Below the pieces are notes generated by a model. It had not been told where the DNA came from and made no database searches. It worked only from the letters and a program-made list of their open reading frames with translations. The translations under genes were made by a program, and so were the position numbers. A stretch of DNA of 64,000 nucleotides from CAIKZZ01 sp035524495 (GTDB taxonomy: Bacteria; Pseudomonadota; Gammaproteobacteria; Steroidobacterales; Steroidobacteraceae). Positions 45,561-52,896 of the stretch are shown here, one piece after another; the stretch's first letter is position 1; every line of letters begins with the position of its first letter. The stretch spans positions 1 to 64,000 of the forward strand of contig DATKOR010000010.1 of assembly GCA_035524495.1 (NCBI GenBank), in the 5' to 3' direction.

Positions 45561-46142
45561 ATGTCAAGCGTCCCTCACCGTCCAATTGATTTTGTTGGTG
45601 AATTGCATCGCTCGTGGGGTTGGTTTCTCGCTCTGGGAATCGCGTTCATTGTCTGCGGCGCGTTCTGCATCGTTAGCAATATCGCTACAACCTTCGCAAC
45701 GGTTCTGTTCTTCGGTTGGCTGCTCCTGATCAGCGGCATTGCCGCGCTCGTCCATGCCTTCACCGCGGGCAGCTGGCGGGGGTCGTTGCTGTATCTGTTG
45801 AGCGCTCTGCTGCGGGGCTTTACGGGCTATCTGCTGGTTCGCTACCCCGCGGCGGGGGCGATGAGCTTGACGCTCGTCCTGGCCTCGTTCTTCGTCGTCG
45901 GCGGGTCGTTCCGAGCGATCGGCGCCGGGATGATCCAGTTCCCACGCTGGGGATGGTCGGTGTTCTCCGGCGTTCTGTCGGTCGTACTTGGAGTCATGCT
46001 CCTCGTGCAGCTGCCCGCCTCGAGCGTCTGGTTCATCGGCTTTGCGATTGGGATCGACCTGATCTTCGAAGGCGCGTCGCTGGTCGGCTTTGCCGCGGCG
46101 GTTCACGAACTTCCCGGACCATCGGCGCACCAGCCCGCCTGA
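45561..46142 (+). CDS. HdeD family membrane protein
   Basis: 193 residues from ATG 45561 with GGGGAGA upstream. Six transmembrane helices in the HdeD pattern: WGWFLALGIAFIVCGAFCIV, then FFGWLLLISGIAALVHAF, GSLLYLLSALLRGFTGYLLV, MSLTLVLASFFVVGG, FSGVLSVVLGVMLLV and FIGFAIGIDLIFEG. HdeD is linked to acid and high-density stress resistance. The first gene of a plus-strand run with two DUF1269 genes and the alanine-rich exported protein. Confidence 0.88.
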   Translation: MSSVPHRPIDFVGELHRSWGWFLALGIAFIVCGAFCIVSNIATTFATVLFFGWLLLISGIAALVHAFTAGSWRGSLLYLLSALLRGFTGYLLVRYPAAGAMSLTLVLASFFVVGGSFRAIGAGMIQFPRWGWSVFSGVLSVVLGVMLLVQLPASSVWFIGFAIGIDLIFEGASLVGFAAAVHELPGPSAHQPA

Positions 46143-46206
46143 TCGTCGGTCAAGGTCTGTCCTAGATGCCCTCATCGATGCGTCGTAGTGGCTAAGGAGG
46201 CTCCTC

Positions 46207-46998
46207 ATGGAAAGAATGCTCGTCATCATTTTCGACGATGAAAAGAAGGCGTACGAGGGTTCGCGCGCCCTGTATCAGCTCGACCTCGAAGGAAGTATCT
46301 CCATCCACGGCGAATCCGTGATCTCCAAGAACACTGATGGGACGCTCACGGTCAAGAAGGCTGACGGTGATTTCCCGATCCGGACGCTCGGTGGCACGGC
46401 GCTTGGCAGCCTGCTCGGTCTGCTGGGCGGCCCGGTTGGATTCGGTGTCGGCGCTGCGGTCGGCGCCTTCGCCGGTGTCATGGGCGACCTGTGGTTCGCC
46501 GGCGTCGATGGTGAGTTCCTGGACGACGTATCGAAGGCCCTGAAACCGGGAAAGTACGCCGTCGTGGCCGACGTGAGCGAGGAGTGGGTGACGCCGGTGG
46601 ATACGCACATGGAAGCGCTTGGCGGCGTCGTTCATCGAGCGGCGCGCAGCGGCATCCAGCAGGAGCAGATCGCGCGTGAGCAGGCGGCCATCCGTGCCGA
46701 CATCGCCTCGCTGAAGGCCGAACACGCCAAAGCCCAGGCGCAACGCAAGGCGCGTCTGCAGTCGAAGATCGATGAGCTCGAGAAGAAGCTGCAGGCGAAG
46801 CTGCGGCGTGACCAGCAGCAGCGCGAGGAGTGGCAGCGGGAGATGGACGCGAAGGTCCATGCCGTCGAGCAGCGTGCCGCCAAAGCGAAGGGCGATGCGA
46901 AGGCTGCACTCGAAGCGAGGGCCACCGCGCTCCGTGCCGAGTTCAAGCTGGGCAAGGCCAAGAAGGCCGCCTCGCACGAAGCCAGCGGCCATCACTAG
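46207..46998 (+). CDS. DUF1269 family protein with coiled-coil tail (copy B)
   Basis: 263 residues behind a near-perfect AAGGAGG (46194-46200). Same architecture as copy A: MLVIIFDDEKKAYEGSRAL, DFPIRTLGGTALGSLLGLLG, EEWVTPVDTHMEALGGVVHR, then a charged coiled coil from about 155 to the end. Copies A and B are clear paralogues, with B closer to A than to C. Confidence 0.85.
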   Translation: MERMLVIIFDDEKKAYEGSRALYQLDLEGSISIHGESVISKNTDGTLTVKKADGDFPIRTLGGTALGSLLGLLGGPVGFGVGAAVGAFAGVMGDLWFAGVDGEFLDDVSKALKPGKYAVVADVSEEWVTPVDTHMEALGGVVHRAARSGIQQEQIAREQAAIRADIASLKAEHAKAQAQRKARLQSKIDELEKKLQAKLRRDQQQREEWQREMDAKVHAVEQRAAKAKGDAKAALEARATALRAEFKLGKAKKAASHEASGHH

Positions 46999-47087
46999 GC
47001 GATCGCCGTGGGCGGCCGCACCGTGCGCGCCGCTCCACGGCGAGCCGAGCTCAGGACGACGCCCGCATCGCGCGACGGAGATCCTGC

Positions 47088-47939
47088 ATGAGCAAGTTCG
47101 TCGTTGTCATCTTTCCCGACGAGACGAAAGCGTATGAAGGCCTGCGCAGTCTCAAGGATCTTCATGGGGAAGGGAGCCTCACGCTTTACAGCAATGCCGT
47201 GATTCAGCGCAGCGCGGAAGGGTGGCTCTCGGTCAAAGAGAAGCAGACCGAGGCGCCGCTCGGTGCAGGCGTGACCGCGCTGGTCGGGGCGCTGGTCGGC
47301 CTGTTAGCTGGCCCTGTCGGTATGGTCGTCGGCGCCGGCGCTGGCGCCGCGCTCGGATCCGTGCGTGATCTGCTGAACCTCGGCATCAGCAACGAATTCC
47401 TGGACACGATCATCAAGGAGCTGTCGCCCGGCAAGACCGCGGTCGTGGCCGAGATTTCGGAAGAGTGGGTCACCCCGCTGGATAGTCGCATGGAACCGAT
47501 CGGCGGCGTCGTGGTCCGCGAGTGGCGTGACGACTTTGTCGAGGACGAGATTCAGCGGCGCGTGAGCAGGCGCAAGGCGGAGCTGGCGCAGCGCAAGGCC
47601 GAACTGTCGGCAACGCGGGCCGAGTTGGTCGAGGCGATGAAAAGACGGGTGAGCGAGGCGGAACAGGCGCTGCGAGCCACCGCGGATCATGCCACTGCGC
47701 GCATGGAGCGCGACCGTGAACAGGCCGAAGCGAAGATCATTGCGCTGCAGAACCAGGCGACGAGGGCACGTTCGGATGCGAAAGCATGGATTGAGAAGCG
47801 AATCGCCGAGATCCGCGCGGACCAGAATCAGCGGCTCGGCAAGCTCGAGCAGGCTTGGAAGCTGACGCAGGAGGCGCTGCGCCCTGGCGGGCATTCGACC
47901 GGAGGTCCGATGGATCGACTCAGAGTATTCGATCCATGA
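47088..47939 (+). CDS. DUF1269 family protein with coiled-coil tail (copy C)
   Basis: 283 residues from ATG 47088. Contains VVVIFPDETKAYEGLRSL, an alanine/glycine-rich hydrophobic hairpin (about 65-90) and EEWVTPLDSRMEPIGGVVVR. The coiled coil is longer than in A and B (about 160-270). Follows copy B by 89 bases, probably in one transcript. The frame upstream of 47088 is open but is out-of-frame read-through of copy B. Confidence 0.85.
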   Translation: MSKFVVVIFPDETKAYEGLRSLKDLHGEGSLTLYSNAVIQRSAEGWLSVKEKQTEAPLGAGVTALVGALVGLLAGPVGMVVGAGAGAALGSVRDLLNLGISNEFLDTIIKELSPGKTAVVAEISEEWVTPLDSRMEPIGGVVVREWRDDFVEDEIQRRVSRRKAELAQRKAELSATRAELVEAMKRRVSEAEQALRATADHATARMERDREQAEAKIIALQNQATRARSDAKAWIEKRIAEIRADQNQRLGKLEQAWKLTQEALRPGGHSTGGPMDRLRVFDP

Positions 47940-48019
47940 GTTTGGAAACTGACCGCGGGAGCGCTCCGGCGGCACCGTGCGTTCGGTCGAACTTGGCACG
48001 TCGCATCGAGGGTATACCC

Positions 48020-49057
48020 ATGACAACGATACGCACGCTCGCGGCTCTTTGGTTGTCGATCGGCTTGGGTGCGATCTGCCTCGCCGGCAGTGCCCCAGCG
48101 GTTGCCCAGGAACCGCTCAAGCAGACGACCGACGCAGGCGCCGCGCGCAGCAGGGCGGCGGAGGCCGGGAAGAAGGCGCGCGATGCGGCGCAGCAAGCCG
48201 TTAACGCGGCCCACGATGCGGTGGCTGCCACGGCTCAGGAGCAATCGGAGCGCACGAGCGAGGCCCTAAGTGCTGCCGCGCAGCGCACCGAAGCGGCTGC
48301 CAAGCATGCGGAAGAAGCAGCCAACGAGGCTATGCGCCAGGCAGCGGAGGCCAATCGGGAGCTGGCCGCGCGCGCTTCGAAGGCGGCCAAAGGCGCTGCC
48401 GCAGCGGCCGAAGAGGCGGTGCAGAAGACCCGGGCCGCGGCCAGAGCGCGAGGCGAAGCGGATCGGCAGCGCGCGTCTCAGGCGGCCGAGGACGCGAAGC
48501 AGGCCGTACAGCGCGCTGCGCAGGCGAGCGACGCGGCGCTCAAGGCGGCCGACCAGTCTCTACAGGCTCTGGCCCAGAAGGGTAAGGCGCAGGCTGAGTC
48601 GGCGGCACGCGAGGCCGACGTCGCCGCGCAGCGGGCCAAGGAGAAGGCCATTGCGGCGGCCACGAAGGCCGACGCCGCCGTCGACCGGCTCTCGAGTGAC
48701 GTTGCTGCCGACATCCAACGTGCCGCAGCGGAAGCCCGCGCAGCCGCGAGCGAGGCGAGCCGGAAGGCCGGCGCAGCCCGCGCCGAGGCGGCCGCGACGC
48801 GCCGCGAGTCCGCACAACGCGCACATGAAGCGGCCGAAAGATCCGCTGCAGCCGCTCGCGAGGCGCTCGCCAAGGCCGAGGCCTCAGCGCAGAAGTCGCT
48901 GCAAGCGGACAAGGAGGCAGCACGCGAGGCGGCCCAGCAGGCACGAGCGGCCATCCAGCAGGCGGCCAAGGCGGCGGAAGCGGCCGCGGACGCGGCCAAG
49001 GAGGCTTGGGGTGCGGAGATGGCCAAGCCGCCGGCGAACGCCCCACCAAAGAGCTAG
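48020..49057 (+). CDS. exported alanine-rich coiled-coil protein (LEA-like)
   Basis: 345 residues. A signal peptide (residues 1-29, LAALWLSIGLGAICLAG core ending in AVAQ) is followed by one continuous, charged, alanine-rich helix: units such as AAEAGKKARDAAQQAVNAA and EAANEAMRQAAEANRELAA recur without Pro or Gly breaks up to about residue 330, then PPANAPPKS. Composition and periodicity resemble group 3 LEA desiccation proteins and apolipoprotein-like helices, but no named domain is recognised. Periplasmic location is inferred from the signal peptide. Confidence 0.78.
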   Translation: MTTIRTLAALWLSIGLGAICLAGSAPAVAQEPLKQTTDAGAARSRAAEAGKKARDAAQQAVNAAHDAVAATAQEQSERTSEALSAAAQRTEAAAKHAEEAANEAMRQAAEANRELAARASKAAKGAAAAAEEAVQKTRAAARARGEADRQRASQAAEDAKQAVQRAAQASDAALKAADQSLQALAQKGKAQAESAAREADVAAQRAKEKAIAAATKADAAVDRLSSDVAADIQRAAAEARAAASEASRKAGAARAEAAATRRESAQRAHEAAERSAAAAREALAKAEASAQKSLQADKEAAREAAQQARAAIQQAAKAAEAAADAAKEAWGAEMAKPPANAPPKS

Positions 49058-49370
49058 CGGAGCGGCTCTTGAACGAAAGGATCTGCCCGGTCCGGGACCC
49101 CGCGGGGAGCGCGCTGCCCCGTTGCCGCTCGCTGCCGATACCCGGTGGTTGTCGGCAGTGGCGCCTGGTTGCGGAGCTTTGATGCCTGATTAACGCCGAA
49201 TGATTGTGCGGTGACGGAACGCACCGACCGTCATGAGCGTGGCGAGCGGGTGGTGCCCCATCGGTTGCACCGCGACCGAAGGCGTTCCATCCGGTTGGTC
49301 ACTGAGCTAGGTGCACTGAAGAGTTTCCCCCACCCACGGCGACTTCCGGATCCCAACAGCGCAGGTGTCT
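49058..49370. other. gap upstream of SDH-family protease
   Basis: 313 bases with no supported gene. Probably the protease promoter region; no confident boxes. Confidence 0.4.
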
Positions 49371-50300
49371 ATGGAAAGCTCAAACGAGAAGCGGCCCAAT
49401 GCGCGGCCGCAACCGGCGGATCGCGGCTGGACCGATCGCATTGCGCACGGGACGCGAATCGTGTTCTGGCTCTTTATGGCCATCGCGTTCCTGTACCCAA
49501 CGGTGCAGGCATACTGGCGCAACTCCGAGCGGACGCAGATCCTGAAGCGATTCCAGCAGGAACGACGATCACAGGTGATCGGGTTGATTCATCGCCAGGA
49601 TACGGTGAGCTTCCTCGGGCTGCCGGTCACAAGCTACATCAGCATCGAGGATTCAGAGTTGATCCTGCGGGTGATTCGGCGCACGCCGCCGGAGCAGCCC
49701 ATTGACGTCGTCTTGCATACTCCCGGCGGGCTCGTCCTCGCGGCGGAGCAGATTGCGAAGGCGCTCGCCGACCATAAGGGAAAGGTCACAGTGTTTGTTC
49801 CGCACTATGCCATGAGCGGCGGAACGCTGATTGCACTGGCTGCAGACGAGATCGTGATGGATCCTAATGCTGTACTCGGACCGGTCGATCCGCAGATTGG
49901 TCAGGTCCCGGCGGCCTCGATTCTGAAGGTTCTCGAAGTCAAAAAGCCGGACCAGGTCAGCGACCTGACGCTGGTGCTGGCGGATGTCGCGAGGAAGGCG
50001 CGCGTTCAGGTGACGTCCTTCGTATCCGATCTGCTCTTAAAACATATGCCGAAAGACAAGGCTTCGGAGCTTGCGTTGATCCTAACGGAAGGCCGCTGGA
50101 CGCATGATTATCCCATCACCGTTCAGCAGGCACGCTCGCTGGGAATCTCGGTCTCGACCGACATGCCACGCACGGTCTATGAACTCATGGACCTCTACCC
50201 GCAGGCTGGCGCCGGGAGGCCGTCCGTACTTTATGTGCCGATGGGCCGCGGAGCCGGTGCGGCCGACGGAAGTCCGGCCGCCATGCCGGCCCTGCCTTAG
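49371..50300 (+). CDS. SDH-family Clp-fold serine protease, membrane-anchored
   Basis: 309 residues from ATG 49371 (GTG 49365 is in frame). A single transmembrane helix (about 31-47, VFWLFMAIAFLYPTVQAYW) is followed by a Clp/crotonase-fold SDH protease domain: LHTPGGLVLAAEQIAKAL, the nucleophile in HYAMSGGTLIALAADE, then DPNAVLGPVDPQIG and the GRWTHDYPIT His-Asp stretch. The family includes serine dehydrogenase proteinase of archaea and bacterial membrane stress proteases. Substrates unknown. Confidence 0.85.
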   Translation: MESSNEKRPNARPQPADRGWTDRIAHGTRIVFWLFMAIAFLYPTVQAYWRNSERTQILKRFQQERRSQVIGLIHRQDTVSFLGLPVTSYISIEDSELILRVIRRTPPEQPIDVVLHTPGGLVLAAEQIAKALADHKGKVTVFVPHYAMSGGTLIALAADEIVMDPNAVLGPVDPQIGQVPAASILKVLEVKKPDQVSDLTLVLADVARKARVQVTSFVSDLLLKHMPKDKASELALILTEGRWTHDYPITVQQARSLGISVSTDMPRTVYELMDLYPQAGAGRPSVLYVPMGRGAGAADGSPAAMPALP

Positions 50301-50388
50301 GAGAACTACGGAACCCGTTCAGCATTGTATGGAGGAGTTCGACGCAATTCTGGTCGCAGTTCGTCGACAGCGCCGTCGCACCACGGCC

Positions 50389-50609
50389 CTTCATTCCAAA
50401 GAAGGCTCGCGGTACGGAATCGACAACTGGCAGTGCTCTGCCGAGACATTCGACTCCGGCCGAGTAGGAGTTGCCGAGCACACGGTCGGGACAACGCGAT
50501 GGTGGAGTCGTTCTTCTGCGGACTGAATGCGGAACGCACTAGGAAGCGCATCGACCGAAACCGCGATATGAGTCTTGCGGACGTCGCCGACCGCATCGAA
50601 TCGCTGTAG
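50389..50609 (+). pseudogene. IS3-family transposase (OrfB) remnant
   Basis: HSKEGSRYGIDNWQ in one frame (about 50391-50432) matches the HSDRGSQY block of the integrase core. After a frameshift, RDNAMVESFFCGLNAERTRK and the following RIDRNRDMSLADVADRIESL (to the stop at 50609) match the DNA.ESFF...KTER block with the last catalytic Glu. No inverted repeats or OrfA were found. Only about 70 codons survive. Confidence 0.75.
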
Positions 50610-50725
50610 AAACGAGCACTGCGCGATCGTCTCGTGCATGCAGGTTCCGAGCATTTCGAAGCCAGCGGACGCCGTCCGAGACGCGTCCCCCAAATCTTGG
50701 CAACTCCAGAGATGTGTGGGCGTTC

Positions 50726-51247
50726 ATGTTCGATCCCGCAACCTATCAAGTGGCGGAGACGCTTAGCGACGGGCGCAAGGTCGAGATCCGCGCTTTGCGC
50801 CGGGACGACCGCGACGCCCTGCTCGCGGCGGCCATGCGCTGTACCACGAAAACCCTCTATCATCGCTTCTTCACGGTGGTGCGCTCGTTTTCCGAGAGGG
50901 ACGAGCATTTCTTCCTGGAGGTCGACTTCGTCAAGCACGTCGCGCTCGCGGCTGTGGCGAGCGAAGGCGGCCGCCCTAGCATTGTCGGCAGCTGCCGCTA
51001 CGTGGTCGTGGCGCCGGGACGGGGCGAGCTGGGGTTCCTGGTGATCGACGACTACCAGCGCAAGGGGCTTGGCGCGGCGCTCCTGAGGTGCCTGGCGACG
51101 ATCGGGCGGCAAGCGGGTCTAAGGGAGTTCGTCGCTCAGGTCCTCGCCGAGAATATCCCGATGCTCAAGGTGTTCGAGCGCTGCGGCCTTCCCATGACCG
51201 AGAGGCGCGAAGGCCCGGTCGTGGACGTGACGTTGCGCCTTGACTGA
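50726..51247 (+). CDS. GNAT family N-acetyltransferase
   Basis: 173 residues from ATG 50726. GCN5-related fold with acetyl-CoA loop DDYQRKGLGAALLRCL and the following LAENIPMLKVFERCGL (motif B). The N-terminal RALRRDDRDALLAA is typical of the acetyltransferase regions that are fused to acyl-CoA synthetases (Pat-like); here it is stand-alone. Substrate unknown. Last intact island gene. Confidence 0.87.
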   Translation: MFDPATYQVAETLSDGRKVEIRALRRDDRDALLAAAMRCTTKTLYHRFFTVVRSFSERDEHFFLEVDFVKHVALAAVASEGGRPSIVGSCRYVVVAPGRGELGFLVIDDYQRKGLGAALLRCLATIGRQAGLREFVAQVLAENIPMLKVFERCGLPMTERREGPVVDVTLRLD

Positions 51248-51841
51248 CGATGGCCCCATCTCGCGCTCGAACAATGGATTTTCGCTGCCGGTCGGACCAG
51301 ACAACCATCGTGGCTCCTGATCTCATGGACGATGCACGGTTTGGTTCGGGCGGCGACGGACGTCCCCAACGACAGTTAAAGAGTCGGCAACGATGTTGCC
51401 CTGACTGGCGCCGGCGACGTCGTGCTGAGCGGTCTCTTATTCGCCGTCATCACGCGCGGCCTCGGACGCACCAGAAGCATCGAATCGCCAAGGATCAGCA
51501 AGCCGATCGAGAGCGTGCTGAAGTAACGACTGGTCGGGAAGTGTCATTACCGCGCGTAAGCCGCTCCGGCATGCGCCAGGTGACCATTGCCGCTGCCGAC
51601 GACGAGCGTCGCAGCCCGCGAGGCGCCGAGTGCCGGCGATCGTGACATGGAGCATCAGTCGAGAACGAGGCTCGCCTGGGCCGCGAGGATCGCCGCGGAC
51701 CGGAGGCTGGCGCGGGCGGTCGAGCATCGGCGCCGGCCTTCCGGGAGGCAGGCGAGGCTGTTACACTTCCTGCTTCACAGGCGAGGCGAGCACCCCGCCA
51801 GATCCAGCAGAAAAGCTGGGTTTCGCGAGTGGCCGATGGAC
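51248..51841. other. island right-end non-coding stretch
   Basis: 594 bases with only short frames and no domain. I looked for an integrase C-terminus (R...HxxR, Y) on both strands and found none. Probably eroded DNA. Confidence 0.45.
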
Positions 51842-51858
51842 TCCCATCGTCCACCCCA
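51842..51858 (+). repeat. attR, copy of the tRNA-His 3' end
   Basis: TCCCATCGTCCACCCCA, identical to 26267-26283 and in the same orientation. Followed by cccgctttc and tRNA-Lys. Confidence 0.85.
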
Positions 51859-51867
51859 CCCGCTTTC

Positions 51868-51943
<76 letters not shown>

Positions 51944-52042
51944 TATCAATGGGTTAGCGCGCGCCGGCGCGGCCGCGGCCGGCGGCGCCACTGCGGGCGG
52001 TCGGCCGGCATTCAGTCGTCGATCCCGTGTGCGGCGCTGTAT

Positions 52043-52080
52043 TTGACGGCTCCGTGACGAGGTAGTACTTTTCGACTACC
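52043..52080 (+). promoter_or_regulatory. promoter and palindromic operator of the toxin-antitoxin operon
   Basis: TTGACG (52043-52048), 17-base spacer, TACTTT (52066-52071). The inverted repeat GGTAGT-N8-ACTACC (52061-52066 and 52075-52080) covers the -10 box, the place where a ribbon-helix-helix antitoxin would bind to repress its own operon. Confidence 0.65.
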
Positions 52081-52105
52081 CGATGCCCGCGCGGAGGATG
52101 CCGAC

Positions 52106-52396
52106 GTGGCGGCCACGAGTCTCAAGCTTCCGGATGATCTCAAGCGTCGTATCGAGCGACTCGCTGCGGGGGCCCGCAAATCCCCGCACGCCTTCATGGT
52201 CGAGGCGCTCGAACGCGAAGCTGAGCGCCTGGAGTTGCGCGCGCGCTTTGCCGCAGACGCAGCCGAATCCGAGGAACAGGCGGTATCAACCGGAAAGACG
52301 GTGAGCTTGCCCGCGGCGTTCGACTATCTCGAGGCTCGCCTGGCGGGGCGCAAGGCGCGTCGGCCACGATCGCGTCAATGGCGCGGGTCGAAGTAG
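52106..52396 (+). CDS. ribbon-helix-helix antitoxin (ParD/CopG-like)
   Basis: 96 residues from GTG 52106. TSLKLPDDLKRRIERLA is the classical beta-strand plus helix start of an RHH DNA-binding domain, continuing AGARKSPHAFMVEALEREAE. The C-terminal half is the likely toxin-binding part. Overlaps the toxin gene by 19 bases. Confidence 0.88.
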   Translation: MAATSLKLPDDLKRRIERLAAGARKSPHAFMVEALEREAERLELRARFAADAAESEEQAVSTGKTVSLPAAFDYLEARLAGRKARRPRSRQWRGSK

Positions 52397-52674
52397 CCGA
52401 ACGAGCACTCGCCGACCTCGAGCGGCTTTTCGATTTCATTGCGCTTCACGATCCGAAACGCGCGCGCGAGCGACTGACGAGCGTCCGCCGGGCTCTCGAA
52501 CTGCTCGCGGAGCATCCGCTGCTCGGTCGCCTCGCGGAGGACGGCCGTCGCGAACTCGTCCTGTCGCGGGGCCGTTACGGCTACGTCGCCAAGTACCGGT
52601 GGCTGCCGGCCGACGAAGTCGTCCTCGTTCTTGCCGTGCGCCATCAGCTCGAGGCCGGCTACTCCGACGAATGA
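52378..52674 (+). CDS. ParE/RelE superfamily toxin
   Basis: 98 residues. VEVAERALADLERLFDFIA, the HPLLGRLAEDGRRELVL stretch and VVLVLAVRHQLEAGY follow the ParE pattern; RelE catalytic residues are not evident, so gyrase inhibition (ParE type) is more likely than mRNA cleavage. Translationally coupled to the antitoxin. Confidence 0.88.
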   Translation: MARVEVAERALADLERLFDFIALHDPKRARERLTSVRRALELLAEHPLLGRLAEDGRRELVLSRGRYGYVAKYRWLPADEVVLVLAVRHQLEAGYSDE

Positions 52675-52876
52675 GCGTCGCGGTGGGCAACGTTAATGCG
52701 AGAGGCATGCTGCGCCCAGGTCGCCACGGCATGCCATGGGACCGGGACTCAGGCGACGGAGCCGGCGCAGGCCGATTTAACAAGTGCTTCGGGCGATCCT
52801 CTTGACCGTCGCGCACGTGGCCCGGTGAGACGACGGCTCGAACCCGACGCCACTCGAGCGGCTGGTGGCGGGCTCG

Positions 52877-52893
52877 AGTCCTACCTGGCCAAA
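52877..52893 (+). repeat. degenerate copy of tRNA-Lys 3' end
   Basis: About 52874-52890 reads TCGAGTCCTACCTGGCC, matching the T-arm and acceptor strand of tRNA-Lys (51922-51938) with one mismatch; weaker similarity extends 13 bases upstream. No complete tRNA fold is possible because the 5' acceptor strand is absent. Lies just before the end of the htrA-like gene. It may be an old attachment scar enclosing the toxin-antitoxin module. Confidence 0.55.
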
Positions 52894-52896
52894 TTG

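Larger units (their letters stand above)
26284..51858. mobile_element. tRNA-His-integrated genomic island, about 25.6 kb
   Basis: Bounded by a 17-bp direct repeat of the tRNA-His 3' end. The content changes at the borders: compact housekeeping operons on the left, then loosely packed stress and envelope genes, several pseudogenes and many 300-500-base gaps, with a less extreme GC bias than the flanks. tRNA-Lys follows the right repeat after 9 bases, the spacing expected inside a tRNA array. No integrase, replication or conjugation gene is recognisable, so it is probably a decayed and fixed element. The right half carries an IS3-type transposase remnant. Confidence 0.82.

Noticed and set aside
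26284..51858. Prophage or conjugative element
   Set aside because: No structural phage, relaxase, replication or type IV secretion genes are visible; only the att repeats support mobility.
52801..52893. A complete second tRNA before the htrA-like gene
   Set aside because: Only the T-arm and 3' acceptor strand resemble tRNA-Lys; no D-arm or 5' acceptor strand can be folded.
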